A model generated the notes under the pieces. That model had not been told where the DNA came from, ran no database searches, and saw nothing but the letters and a program-made list of their open reading frames with translations. Positions 31,780-39,645 of a stretch of DNA of 41,461 bases are shown piece by piece; position 1 is the stretch's first letter; each line of letters starts with the position of its first letter. Made by a program: the position numbers and the translations under genes. Origin of the DNA: JBDTGE01 sp050742975 (GTDB lineage Bacteria > Actinomycetota > Actinomycetes > Mycobacteriales > Jatrophihabitantaceae); NCBI GenBank assembly GCA_050742975.1, contig JBOGDQ010000038.1:1-41461 (forward strand). The letters run 5' to 3'.

Positions 31780-32934
31780 TCACTGCGTTCTCCGATCCAG
31801 GTAGCGGTCGACCAGCTCGCCGGCGTGACCGAGGTCGCCGACGTCGACTGTCCCTTCGAGCAGCGCGAGGTTTCGCGCCATCGCTGCGGTGTCGACGTGC
31901 AGGCCGCCGAGCGAGGCGCGCAACCGCGCCGCCGCGCCGCCGACCGCCCGCAGCAGCTCGATCAGCGCGGGCCACTCTGCGTGCCACGATCCGGCGCCGC
32001 GTTGCAGCTCGGGTGACGCGGCGGCGAGCAGCGTGGCGACCAGGCCGGGTGCCTGGGCGGCACCGGCGCGGGCGGTGATCGCGGCGATCGGGTTCTGCTT
32101 GTGGGCCATCGCGGACGACCCGCCCGGGGCGTCCTCGCGGAGCTCGGCCAATTCGGACTGCGCCAGCAGCACCACGTCCCCGGCCGGCTTGCCGATCGCC
32201 GCTGCGGCCTGCCCGAGCACACCGGCCAGCTCGACGACGATGCCGCGCTCGACGTGCCAGACGCCGGAGGGTTCGGCCAGGCCCAGCTCATCGGCGAAGG
32301 CGGCCAGCACCTCGAACCCGTGCGGGTGCAGGCCGGGCAGCGTGCCGGCCGCGCCACCGAGCGAGACCGGCAGCCGGTCTCGCACCTGGTCGAGTCGCTC
32401 ACGTGCTCGATCGAGTCCGGTGCCCCAGACCGCCGCGAGCGCCCCGAACGTCGTCGGCATCGCCTGCTGCAGCAGAGTCCGGCCGGCGAGCGGGGTATCG
32501 CGATGCGCGCGGGCGAGCGCTGCAGCGCCGTGTGCGCAGTCCGCCAGGTCGGCGCCGATGACGCCGAGCGCGCGGTGCGCGACGAGCATGATCGCGGTGT
32601 CCAGGACGTCCTGGCTGGTCGCGCCGAGATGGACGGCCGCGGCAACGTCGCTGCCTGCCCGGTCGGTCACCCGCTCGCGCAGTGACGCGACGAGCGGGAT
32701 CACCGGGTTGCCGCCGGACACCGACCGGCGACCGAGCTCCGCCGGATCGGAGCGGGCGAACTCGCCGCACGCCGCCCCGACCTCCAGCGCGGTCGCCAGG
32801 TCGATCAACCCGACCCGGGCACAGGCTCGGGCCAGGGCAGTCTCCACCTCGCACAGCGTGCCGAGGAACGCCGCGTCGTCGGTCGCGGCCGTCACGGCGG
32901 TGCGCCCGAACAGCGGGCCGAACAGCTCGCTCAT
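31780..32934 (-). CDS. pcaB: 3-carboxy-cis,cis-muconate cycloisomerase
   Basis: From the ATG at 32934 the protein has 384 residues of the fumarase/aspartase superfamily. It shows GNPVIPLVASLRE, HLGATSQDVLDTA and the signature loop GGSSAMAHKQNPIAAI. The prokaryotic PcaB enzymes use this fold to lactonise 3-carboxymuconate to 4-carboxymuconolactone. The product is the substrate of the PcaL fusion encoded next. The upstream in-frame ATG at 32967 would add an unlikely 11-residue extension. A gap of 117 bp without a visible gene separates it from pcaG. Confidence 0.92.
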   Translation of the reverse strand: MSELFGPLFGRTAVTAATDDAAFLGTLCEVETALARACARVGLIDLATALEVGAACGEFARSDPAELGRRSVSGGNPVIPLVASLRERVTDRAGSDVAAAVHLGATSQDVLDTAIMLVAHRALGVIGADLADCAHGAAALARAHRDTPLAGRTLLQQAMPTTFGALAAVWGTGLDRARERLDQVRDRLPVSLGGAAGTLPGLHPHGFEVLAAFADELGLAEPSGVWHVERGIVVELAGVLGQAAAAIGKPAGDVVLLAQSELAELREDAPGGSSAMAHKQNPIAAITARAGAAQAPGLVATLLAAASPELQRGAGSWHAEWPALIELLRAVGGAAARLRASLGGLHVDTAAMARNLALLEGTVDVGDLGHAGELVDRYLDRRTQ

Positions 32935-33051
32935 GCCGGCGCCCTCACTTCGTGGATCTTGGTGCACGCGCGCGGCTGGGACCTCGGTTGCGCAACAAGA
33001 TCGCGGACGAGGTTGCGGCGTGACTGGCGAGCACTCATGCGAACCAGCGTG

Positions 33052-33609
33052 TCAGACCGCGAAGAATGGTGTCTGGTCGTCGCCCTGCAACCTGAGGTCG
33101 AACCGCAGCGTGCCGTCCTCCTCCGGTACCGCGGTGAGCAGGGCGCGGTCGGCCGGCTCGAGCGAGGACAGCACGGGGTCCTCGGCGTTGGCCGCCGGCT
33201 CGTCCGGGAAGTACACGCGGGTGACGAGACGATTCAGCAACCCGCGCGCGAACACCGAGACGTCCAGGTGTGGTGCCTCGACGGCGCCGTCGGCAGTCGG
33301 CAGCGGGCCGGGCTTGAGCGTGCGGAACCAGAACGCGCCGTCGGCGTCGGTCTCGCTGCGGCCGAAACCGCGAAAGCCCGACGAGACCGCGCCGCGCGGA
33401 TCGTCCGGATGATCGAAGCGCCCGTCCGGGTCGGCCTGCCAGATCTCGATCAGGCCGTCCGGAACCGGCTCGCCCGCGCCGTCGGTCAACCGGCCGTCGA
33501 TGCGAATCGCGCCTGGCGTCCCTTCCGGCGCGACGTCCGGACCGTCCGGCCAGGGCAGCACCATCGTCAGGTACGGGCCGACTGTCTGCGACGGGGTCGG
33601 CTCAGTCAT
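33052..33609 (-). CDS. pcaG: Protocatechuate 3,4-dioxygenase alpha subunit
   Basis: The 185-residue protein starts at the ATG at 33609, 8 bp inside the end of pcaH. It shows SQTVGPYLTMVLPW, IRIDGRLTDGAGEPVPDGLIEIWQADPDGRF and RVYFPDEPAANAEDPVL, the intradiol dioxygenase alpha-chain pattern. It lacks the iron ligands of the beta chain, as alpha subunits do. It forms the alpha-beta enzyme with PcaH that opens protocatechuate between its two hydroxyl groups. Confidence 0.93.
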   Translation of the reverse strand: MTEPTPSQTVGPYLTMVLPWPDGPDVAPEGTPGAIRIDGRLTDGAGEPVPDGLIEIWQADPDGRFDHPDDPRGAVSSGFRGFGRSETDADGAFWFRTLKPGPLPTADGAVEAPHLDVSVFARGLLNRLVTRVYFPDEPAANAEDPVLSSLEPADRALLTAVPEEDGTLRFDLRLQGDDQTPFFAV

Positions 33610-34327
33610 CGTCCGGCTCGCTCTCGAACGGGGTCTGCTCACGGCCGCGCAGCACGATGTCGAACCGGAAGCCCAGCGCCCAGTGGTCGGTGGTGACGGT
33701 GTGGTCGTACGAGCTGATCAGGCGGGCGCGGGCGGCAGCGTCGGGGACGGAGTTGAAGATCGGGTCCTGGAAGAACAGCGGGTCGTCCGGAAAGTACATC
33801 TGGGTGACCAGCCGTTGCGTGAACGCCCGACCGAACAGCGAGAAGTGGATGTGCGCCGGCCGCCACGCGTTCAGGTGGTTCTTCCACGGGTAGGCGCCCG
33901 GCTTGATCGTCGTGAACCGGTAGTTGCCGTCGGCGTCGGTCGCGACCCGGCCGATGCCGGCGAAGTGCGGATCGAGCGGGGACGGCCAGTTGTCGACGAC
34001 GTGCCGGTAACGCCCGCCCGCGTTCGCCTGCCACAACTCGATCAGCGCGTGCGGGACGGGACGCCCGTCGCCGTCGCGGACCTGGCCGTGCACGACTGCC
34101 CGCTGCCCGACGGCCTCGCCGCCGCCCCACTGGGTCAGGTCGCCGTCGCCGTCCGCGACCCGGTCCTCGCCGAACAGCGGGCCGGTGATCTCGGTGAGCC
34201 GCTGCGGCAGCAGGATCAGCTCGCGCTCGGGATGACGCAGCGCCGTGCTGCGGTAGTCGGGGGAGTCGAGCGGCGGGTGCGTGCCGTCGGCGTCCGGTCG
34301 GTACGGCGGCGGGAGTAGCAGCGTCAT
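33602..34327 (-). CDS. pcaH: Protocatechuate 3,4-dioxygenase beta subunit
   Basis: From the ATG at 34327 the protein has 241 residues. The iron ligands of intradiol dioxygenases are visible: Tyr in GGRYRHVVDNW, Tyr in KPGAYPWKN, and the two His in RPAHIHFSLFG. The N-terminus has LPPPYRPDADGTHPPLDSPDYRSTALRHP, typical of PcaH. It is the catalytic subunit, partner of PcaG. The ATG overlaps the pobA stop by four bases; a GTG 12 bp further upstream is possible. Confidence 0.94.
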   Translation of the reverse strand: MTLLLPPPYRPDADGTHPPLDSPDYRSTALRHPERELILLPQRLTEITGPLFGEDRVADGDGDLTQWGGGEAVGQRAVVHGQVRDGDGRPVPHALIELWQANAGGRYRHVVDNWPSPLDPHFAGIGRVATDADGNYRFTTIKPGAYPWKNHLNAWRPAHIHFSLFGRAFTQRLVTQMYFPDDPLFFQDPIFNSVPDAAARARLISSYDHTVTTDHWALGFRFDIVLRGREQTPFESEPDDD

Positions 34328-35496
34328 CGGTAGGACCACCCTTGTTCGTAAGGCATTCCGGTGTAGTTCTCCGCCAGTGACGTCGCCATCGCACGCGACG
34401 ACGTGACGTACCTGAGCTGGGCCAGTGCGAGCTGTTCGGCGAACGCGTCGGCATCGGGGTCGACGTGCAGCATCGTCGTCATCCACCACGAGAAGTGCGT
34501 TGCCCGCCAGACCCGGCGCAGCGCGGTCTCGGTGTAGGCGGCGAGCAGGTCGGTTCGGCCGTCGGCGTAGTAGCCGCCCAGTGCGTGCGCGAGCACTCGG
34601 ACGTCGGCGACGGCGAGGTTCATCCCCTTCGCGCCGGTGGGCGGGACGATGTGCGCGGCGTCCCCCGCCAGGAACAGCCGGCCGTGCTGCATCGGTGCGC
34701 TCACACTGCTGCGCATCGGCGTGATTCCCTTGTCCAGCAAGGGACCCTCGACCAGCGCGAAGCCGTCGTCGGTGGCCAGCCGGGTGTGCAGCTCGGCCCA
34801 GATCCGATCGTCGGGCCAGTCATCGAGCCGGTCGCTCGCCTTGACCTGCAGGTACATCCGGGTGATCTCCGGCGAGCGCATCGAGTGCAGCGCGAAGCCG
34901 TTCTCGTGCCGTGCGTAGATGAGCTCCTCGGACGACGGGGGCGCCTCGGCCAGGATGCCGAGCCACGAGAACGGGTAGTCACGCTCGTACGTCGTGCGCG
35001 CGAGGACGTGGCCGTGGCTGACGCCGTGCGAGCCGTCCGCTCCGACGACGTAGTCGCAGTCGAGGGTTCCGCCGTCGTAGGTGATGCGCGGTCGGTCGGT
35101 GTCCACGTCGTGCAGTGCGACGTCCGCGGCGTCGAAGCGCACGTCACCGCCGTCGGCCTGCCGCGCTTCGATCAGGTCGTGCACGACGTGCTGCTGGCCG
35201 TAGACCGTGATGGCGCGGCCGGTCAGGTCGCGGAAGTCGATGCGATGCCGGGCGTGCTCGAAGCGCAGCTCGGTGCCCTCGTGCGGCAGGCCCTCGGTGT
35301 CCAGGGCCTTGCCGACGCCGGCCTCGCGCAACGTCTCGGCGGTGCCGTGCTCGAGCACGCCGGCTCGGACCCGGTGCTCGACGTACTCGCGGTCACGGCG
35401 CTCCAGCACGACTGACTCGATGCCCTGCAGATGCAACAGGTGCGAGAGCAGCAGGCCAGCCGGACCGGCACCGACGATCCCGACCTGCGTCCGCAT
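34324..35496 (-). CDS. pobA: 4-hydroxybenzoate 3-monooxygenase
   Basis: The 390-residue flavoprotein has the FAD-binding VGIVGAGPAGLLLSHLL at the N-terminus, the DG motif VVGADGSHGVS and the second FAD motif RLFLAGDAAHIVPPTGAKGMNLAVADV. Length and the PTGAKGMN motif match PobA. It hydroxylates 4-hydroxybenzoate to protocatechuate, the substrate of PcaGH. It is the first gene of the minus-strand operon pobA-pcaH-pcaG-pcaB-pcaL and is divergent from the IclR regulator, 75 bp apart. Confidence 0.94.
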   Translation of the reverse strand: MRTQVGIVGAGPAGLLLSHLLHLQGIESVVLERRDREYVEHRVRAGVLEHGTAETLREAGVGKALDTEGLPHEGTELRFEHARHRIDFRDLTGRAITVYGQQHVVHDLIEARQADGGDVRFDAADVALHDVDTDRPRITYDGGTLDCDYVVGADGSHGVSHGHVLARTTYERDYPFSWLGILAEAPPSSEELIYARHENGFALHSMRSPEITRMYLQVKASDRLDDWPDDRIWAELHTRLATDDGFALVEGPLLDKGITPMRSSVSAPMQHGRLFLAGDAAHIVPPTGAKGMNLAVADVRVLAHALGGYYADGRTDLLAAYTETALRRVWRATHFSWWMTTMLHVDPDADAFAEQLALAQLRYVTSSRAMATSLAENYTGMPYEQGWSYR

Positions 35497-35539
35497 GCCT
35501 GTGAGCGTTCCGCATCCTTGCGCGGCGCCGTACTAGGCT

Positions 35540-35554
35540 TTCCGCTGAACGGAA
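35540..35554. promoter_or_regulatory. Candidate IclR operator in the pobA-regulator gap
   Basis: TTCCG-CTGAA-CGGAA is a perfect 5-5-5 palindrome in the middle of the 75-bp divergent gap. IclR-type proteins often bind sites with this TTCCG/CGGAA shape. A TACTAG candidate -10 element for the regulator lies just to its left. Confidence 0.6.
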
Positions 35555-35571
35555 GGCCAACTGGAGGCGGG

Positions 35572-36303
35572 ATGCCCGGTCCGACGGTGACCTCGCGGGT
35601 CGCCGACGTGCTCGACGTCTTCGCCGGCGCGACGGGACGGCTCACGCTGTCCGAGCTCAGCCGGCGCTGCGGGCTGCCGCTGACCACCACGCACCGGCTC
35701 GCGACCGAACTGGCGGCGCGGCGGCTGCTCGAGCGGGACCGGGACGGGCGGTACGGGATCGGGCTGCGGCTGTGGGAGATCGCGGCGCGTGCACCGCGCA
35801 CCGTCGACCTGCGCGAGGCCGCGCTGCCGTTCCTCGAGGATCTGTACGAGGCCACCCACGAGAACGTCCAGATCGCGGTGCTCGACGGCGCCGAGGTGGT
35901 CTACGTCGAGCGCATCCTCGGCCGCCGCGCGGTACACGTCGTCACCCGGCCGGGCACGCGGCTGGCCGCGCACGCGACCGGCGTCGGGCTGGTGCTGCTG
36001 GCGCATGCGTCGATCGAGCAGGTCGACGCCGTGCTGGCCGGGCCGCTGTGCCGCTACACCGAGCACACCGTCACCGACCCGCGGCGACTGCGTCGCGTCC
36101 TCGCCGACATCCGGCGGGTCGGGTACGCGATCAGCGATCGTCAGATCGAGACGGTGTCCGCATCGGTCGCGGCGCCGGTACTCGGGCCCGGTGCCGACGT
36201 GGTGGCGGCGCTGTCCATCGTCGTCGCGGCCGGCACCCGCACCCGAGCGCTGGTGCCCGCCGTCGTCGCGGCGGCGCGCGGCGTCTCCCGCTCGCTGGCG
36301 TGA
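35572..36303 (+). CDS. IclR-family regulator of the 4-hydroxybenzoate operon
   Basis: The ATG at 35572 follows GGAGG by 5 nt and gives 243 residues. The N-terminal winged helix-turn-helix has RVADVLDVFAGATGRLTLSELSRRCGLPLTTTHRLATELAARRLLERDRDGRYGIGLRLWE. The IclR effector domain follows (LYEATHENVQIAVLDGAEVVYVERI, IRRVGYAISDRQIETVSASVAAPVLGPGADVVAALSIV). It is divergent from pobA with a palindrome between them, so control of the pob/pca operon, as by PobR or PcaR in other bacteria, is likely. A large hairpin overlaps its stop. Confidence 0.9.
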   Translation: MPGPTVTSRVADVLDVFAGATGRLTLSELSRRCGLPLTTTHRLATELAARRLLERDRDGRYGIGLRLWEIAARAPRTVDLREAALPFLEDLYEATHENVQIAVLDGAEVVYVERILGRRAVHVVTRPGTRLAAHATGVGLVLLAHASIEQVDAVLAGPLCRYTEHTVTDPRRLRRVLADIRRVGYAISDRQIETVSASVAAPVLGPGADVVAALSIVVAAGTRTRALVPAVVAAARGVSRSLA

Positions 36304-36370
36304 TCAGGTTTTCCCCGCGCGCCACCGGTTTGCGGCCATCGAACCGGTGCCCAGCGGGGAAAACGTGATC
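36302..36370. terminator. Nested bidirectional hairpin terminator
   Basis: Arms GTTTTCCCCGC (36308-36318) and its complement (36354-36364) enclose a second perfect stem CACCGGTT/AACCGGTG (36323-36330, 36342-36349). GATCA/TGATC add outer pairs. The TTTT/AAAA ends give a short T-run in either direction. It lies between the convergent regulator and MetE-like genes and starts inside the regulator stop codon. Confidence 0.85.
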
Positions 36371-36389
36371 AACAACGCGCGGCGCCCGG

Positions 36390-37511
36390 CTAGCCCCAGA
36401 CCTCGGCGGCGGTCTCGACGATCAGCGCCAGCTTGGCCTTCTCCTGCTCCAGCGTCAGATTGTTGCCCTCGACGGTCGAGGAGAAACCGCACTGCCCGGA
36501 CAGGCACAGCTGCTCGAGCGGGACGTACTTCGCGGCCTCGTCGATGCGCCGCTTGAGCTGGTCCTTCGACTCCAGCTCGGGCCGCTTCGTGGTGACCAGG
36601 CCGAGCACGACCTGCTTGCCCGGCGGCACGAAGCGCAGCGGCTCGAAGCCACCGGAGCGGGCGTCGTCGTACTCGAGGAAGAAGCCGTCGACGTCCAGGC
36701 CGCCGAACAGCGCCTCAGCGACGAAGTCGTACCCGCCCTCGGCCGTCCACGACGAGCGGAAGTTGCCACGGCACATGTGCGTCGTGACCCGAAGCTCTGC
36801 GGGCCGATCGCGCAGCGCGGCGTTGATCTGCCGGATGTACCGCTCGTGCTGGTGCTCGGCATCGGCGCCCTTCGCGGCCAGGTCGGCACGCTGCGCCGGG
36901 TCGTTGAGGTAGGCGAGCGAGGTGTCGTCCAGCTGCAGGTAGGTGCAGCCGAGCGCGGCGATCTCACGGACCTGCTTCGCGTACGCAGCCGACAGGTCGG
37001 CCCAGAACAGCTCGTCGTCCGGGTACACCGACCGGTCGATCGCCGCCGGGCCGCCGCGATAGTGGACCATCGACGGCGACGGGATCGTCAGCTTCGGCGT
37101 CTGCCCCTCACCGGCCACCGAGCGAAGGAAGGTGAACGCGGACCCGAAGATCGTGTGGTCCAGACCGATCCTCCCGTCGATCGCCAGCGCCGCCGAGGTG
37201 AAGTCCAGGTCGCCCTGCGCGTTGCGGAAGTGCACCATGATCTGCTCGTCGGTGCGGCTCACGCCCTGCAGCTGGTAGATGAAGTCCATGTGCCAGGACG
37301 TGCGGCGGAACTCACCGTCGGTCGCGGTCTGCAGGCCCAGCTCGCGCTGCATCCGCACCACGTCGCGGATCGCCGCGTCCTCGATCTCACGCAGTTGCTC
37401 GACGGTGATCTCGCCGCTCACATGGCCCGCCCGGGCTGCGAGCAGCTCCGGCGGGCGCAGCAGACTGCCGACGTGATCGGCTCGGAACGGGGGTAGATCG
37501 CGAGGTGTCAT
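36390..37511 (-). CDS. MetE C-terminal-like (cobalamin-independent) methyltransferase
   Basis: The 373-residue protein corresponds to only the catalytic half of cobalamin-independent methionine synthase. It shows RADHVGSLLRP at the N-terminus, ATDGEFRRTSWHMDF, YLQLDDTSLAYL, THMCRGN with the zinc-binding His and Cys, FFLEYDD with a Glu ligand, and LSGQCGFSS with the second Cys. Such short MetE-like proteins (YxjG/YxjH type) transfer a methyl group to a thiol; the natural methyl donor is not the triglutamate folate in all cases. A hairpin sits just upstream of its start codon. Confidence 0.85.
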   Translation of the reverse strand: MTPRDLPPFRADHVGSLLRPPELLAARAGHVSGEITVEQLREIEDAAIRDVVRMQRELGLQTATDGEFRRTSWHMDFIYQLQGVSRTDEQIMVHFRNAQGDLDFTSAALAIDGRIGLDHTIFGSAFTFLRSVAGEGQTPKLTIPSPSMVHYRGGPAAIDRSVYPDDELFWADLSAAYAKQVREIAALGCTYLQLDDTSLAYLNDPAQRADLAAKGADAEHQHERYIRQINAALRDRPAELRVTTHMCRGNFRSSWTAEGGYDFVAEALFGGLDVDGFFLEYDDARSGGFEPLRFVPPGKQVVLGLVTTKRPELESKDQLKRRIDEAAKYVPLEQLCLSGQCGFSSTVEGNNLTLEQEKAKLALIVETAAEVWG

Positions 37512-37524
37512 GCCTCCGTCCTAC

Positions 37525-37575
37525 CCGATTCGGGAGTTTCCCGTCCGACGGGTGGACGGCAGACTCCCGAATCGG
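37525..37575. terminator. Hairpin terminator between the S9 peptidase and MetE-like genes
   Basis: CCGATTCGGGAGT (37525-37537) pairs perfectly with 37563-37575, and CCGTCC/GGACGG (37541-37546, 37554-37559) forms an inner stem. It begins 3 bp after the peptidase stop and ends 13 bp before the MetE-like start. It may end the peptidase transcript or act as an attenuator for the methyltransferase. Confidence 0.8.
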
Positions 37576-37578
37576 CCG

Positions 37579-39561
37579 TCACAGGAGCTCGGGCTGGACC
37601 CACTCCGACCCGTGCACGTGCTGCGCCAGCCAGGCCCACACCGTCTCGTACCAGACGCGCGCGTTGCCGGGCTTGAGGATCCAGTGCCCCTCGTCCGGGA
37701 AGTACAGGTACGACGACTCGATGCCCTCGCGCTGCAGATCCCACCACAGCCGCAGGGCCTCGCCGACCGGCACGCGGTAGTCCTTGTCGCCGTGCACCAC
37801 CAGCATCGGTGTCGTGATCGCCTTGAGGAAGAGGTGCGGCGACCACTCGGCGTAGCGCTCGGGCTGCTCGGTCACAAGGCCCCACTCCTTCACCCAGTAG
37901 CCGGGGACGTCCGTCGTGCCGGAGAACTGGTCCAGCGCCCACAGGCTCGCGTGCGTGACGATGCAGCGGAACCGATCGGTGTGCCCGGCCACCCAGTTCG
38001 CCATATACCCGCCGTACGAGCCGCCCATCGCGGCCATCCGGCTCTCGTCGATGTCCGGACGGGCGGCGGCGGCATCGGTGATCGCCATCAGATCGGTGAA
38101 CGGGTTGCCGCCCCACTGCCCCCAACCGCGCGCGACCATCTCCGCGCCGTAGCCGGTCGAGAACGCCGGGTCGGGCAGCAGCACCGCGTACCCGCGAGCG
38201 ACGAGCAGCCACGGATTCCACCGCCAGCTCCAGCCGTTCCACGAGCCGAGCGGGCCGCCGTGGATCCACAGCACAAGCGGCGCGGGCGTCTCGTCGGACG
38301 CACCCTCGGGCAGCGCCAGGAAGCCGTGGATCGTGGTGCCGTCGGCGGCCGTCGCATCGACCGCCTCGACCGAGCCCGGTGCGTCGGTCGCGCCGGGCGC
38401 CTTCAGCGCCGTCGTCGCCCCGTCGGTCGCGGTCGCGTCCAGGCGCACCGGCGTCGGCGGGCAGTCGAGGTGATCGCGCAGCGCGTACAGCGTCGTCCCG
38501 TCGGGAGCCACCTGCAGGTTCGTGTAGTGGCCGGACGCAGTCACCCGCGACCAGGTGTCCGACGCGACGTCGAGCCGGAACACCGGACGGTGCCCGAGCT
38601 CGTCGGCGAGGAAGAAGATCGTGCCCGCGTCCACGCCGAACGCCGGGCTGCCGGGCCAGATGTCCGGGTCGGAGACCAGCTCGCGGCCCTCACCGGAGGC
38701 CAGGTCGACGAGCCACAGCGAGTACTGCGGCGGGTTCTCGTACGTCGTCTCCTGCTCCCGGACGCAGACGGCCCACCGGCCGTCGCGGGAGACCGCCGGC
38801 TCGACGAAGCCGGCCTCCGGGTCGTCAGCGAGGACCCGCCGCTCGCCGCTCGTGGTGTCGATCGCGACGAGCTGGGCCCGCGGCAGCCCGGGCTCCTCGA
38901 GCACGGACCAGCTGGCGAGCACCTGCGTCCCGTCCGGCGTGAGTGTGAAGCTCGCCTCGTCCAGCGCACGCGCGGGCGCCGGCGTCAGGTCGATCGGCTC
39001 GGCGCCATCGCCCAGGGTGCTCGCCGCGTAGAGCCGGACCTCGTCCGGTCCCAGGTCGTGATCCCAGTACCGGACGGGCGAGCTGGTGTGCAGGACCGCG
39101 CCGACCTTGGCGTCCTTGCGTGCCTTGCGCCGCTTCTGTTCACCCTCGGTGTCGGTGCTGCCGGGCAGCGCCGCCGACGCGAGGACGACGGTCGTGGCGT
39201 CGCGGGCCGCGGCCACCCGGGTGATGCCGCCCGGACGGGTCAGCACCCGGTTCGCTTCGCCGACCGGCGGCAGCTGCCACAGCGCGGCCGGATCGTCGTC
39301 GTCGGCGTCGCGGCCGGACACGAACAGCAGCGATCCGTCCGGCTGGAACACCGGCCCGGACTCGCCCTTCGTGGACCGGGTCAGCCGGTGCGCGTCCGCG
39401 GCTCCCGACGGATCGACCTCCCACAGCGCGCTGACCAGCTTGTCGCCGTCCTTGTTCAGCGCGGCCACGGTGGCGACCAGCCGAGCTCCGTCGTGCGAGA
39501 GCGCCAGGTCGGTGACGCGGGACAGCGCGAGGTACTCGTCGAAGGACGCGAATCCAGTCAT
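37579..39561 (-). CDS. S9 family prolyl oligopeptidase-like peptidase
   Basis: The 660-residue protein has an N-terminal beta-propeller (residues about 1-400) with repeated LALSHDGARLVATVA- and PDGTQVLASW-type blades. The C-terminal alpha/beta hydrolase domain has LVLWIHGGP, the nucleophile Ser in GGSYGGYMANW, the Asp in VVHGDKDYRVPVGE and the His in PDEGHWILKPGN. It is an acylaminoacyl-peptidase or oligopeptidase of family S9, probably cytosolic as no signal peptide is seen. The ATG at 39561 has TAGCGT 7 nt upstream, so the mRNA may be leaderless. Confidence 0.92.
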   Translation of the reverse strand: MTGFASFDEYLALSRVTDLALSHDGARLVATVAALNKDGDKLVSALWEVDPSGAADAHRLTRSTKGESGPVFQPDGSLLFVSGRDADDDDPAALWQLPPVGEANRVLTRPGGITRVAAARDATTVVLASAALPGSTDTEGEQKRRKARKDAKVGAVLHTSSPVRYWDHDLGPDEVRLYAASTLGDGAEPIDLTPAPARALDEASFTLTPDGTQVLASWSVLEEPGLPRAQLVAIDTTSGERRVLADDPEAGFVEPAVSRDGRWAVCVREQETTYENPPQYSLWLVDLASGEGRELVSDPDIWPGSPAFGVDAGTIFFLADELGHRPVFRLDVASDTWSRVTASGHYTNLQVAPDGTTLYALRDHLDCPPTPVRLDATATDGATTALKAPGATDAPGSVEAVDATAADGTTIHGFLALPEGASDETPAPLVLWIHGGPLGSWNGWSWRWNPWLLVARGYAVLLPDPAFSTGYGAEMVARGWGQWGGNPFTDLMAITDAAAARPDIDESRMAAMGGSYGGYMANWVAGHTDRFRCIVTHASLWALDQFSGTTDVPGYWVKEWGLVTEQPERYAEWSPHLFLKAITTPMLVVHGDKDYRVPVGEALRLWWDLQREGIESSYLYFPDEGHWILKPGNARVWYETVWAWLAQHVHGSEWVQPELL

Positions 39562-39568
39562 GCCCTGC

Positions 39569-39574
39569 ACGCTA
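39569..39574 (-). promoter_or_regulatory. -10 box for a leaderless S9 peptidase mRNA
   Basis: TAGCGT on the minus strand lies 7 nt before the ATG at 39561. No clear -35 element or ribosome binding site is visible. Confidence 0.45.
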
Positions 39575-39633
39575 GCCGTGCGCGCAAACCCGCGCCGCGG
39601 CCGCGATGGCCCTCGCACGGCGGCACGGCACCT

Positions 39634-39639
39634 TACGAT
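39634..39639 (+). promoter_or_regulatory. -10 box for a leaderless histidine kinase mRNA
   Basis: TACGAT lies 6 nt before the GTG at 39646, which has no ribosome binding site. Confidence 0.45.
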
Positions 39640-39645
39640 CAAGAC

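Noticed and set aside
36371..37511. Full-length MetE
   Set aside because: The protein is half the size of MetE and has only the catalytic C-terminal type domain, so I did not assign the metE symbol.
37510..39645. Long plus-strand extension in frame with the histidine kinase
   Set aside because: It is the reverse of the S9 peptidase gene. The kinase has its own GTG with a -10 box 6 nt upstream.
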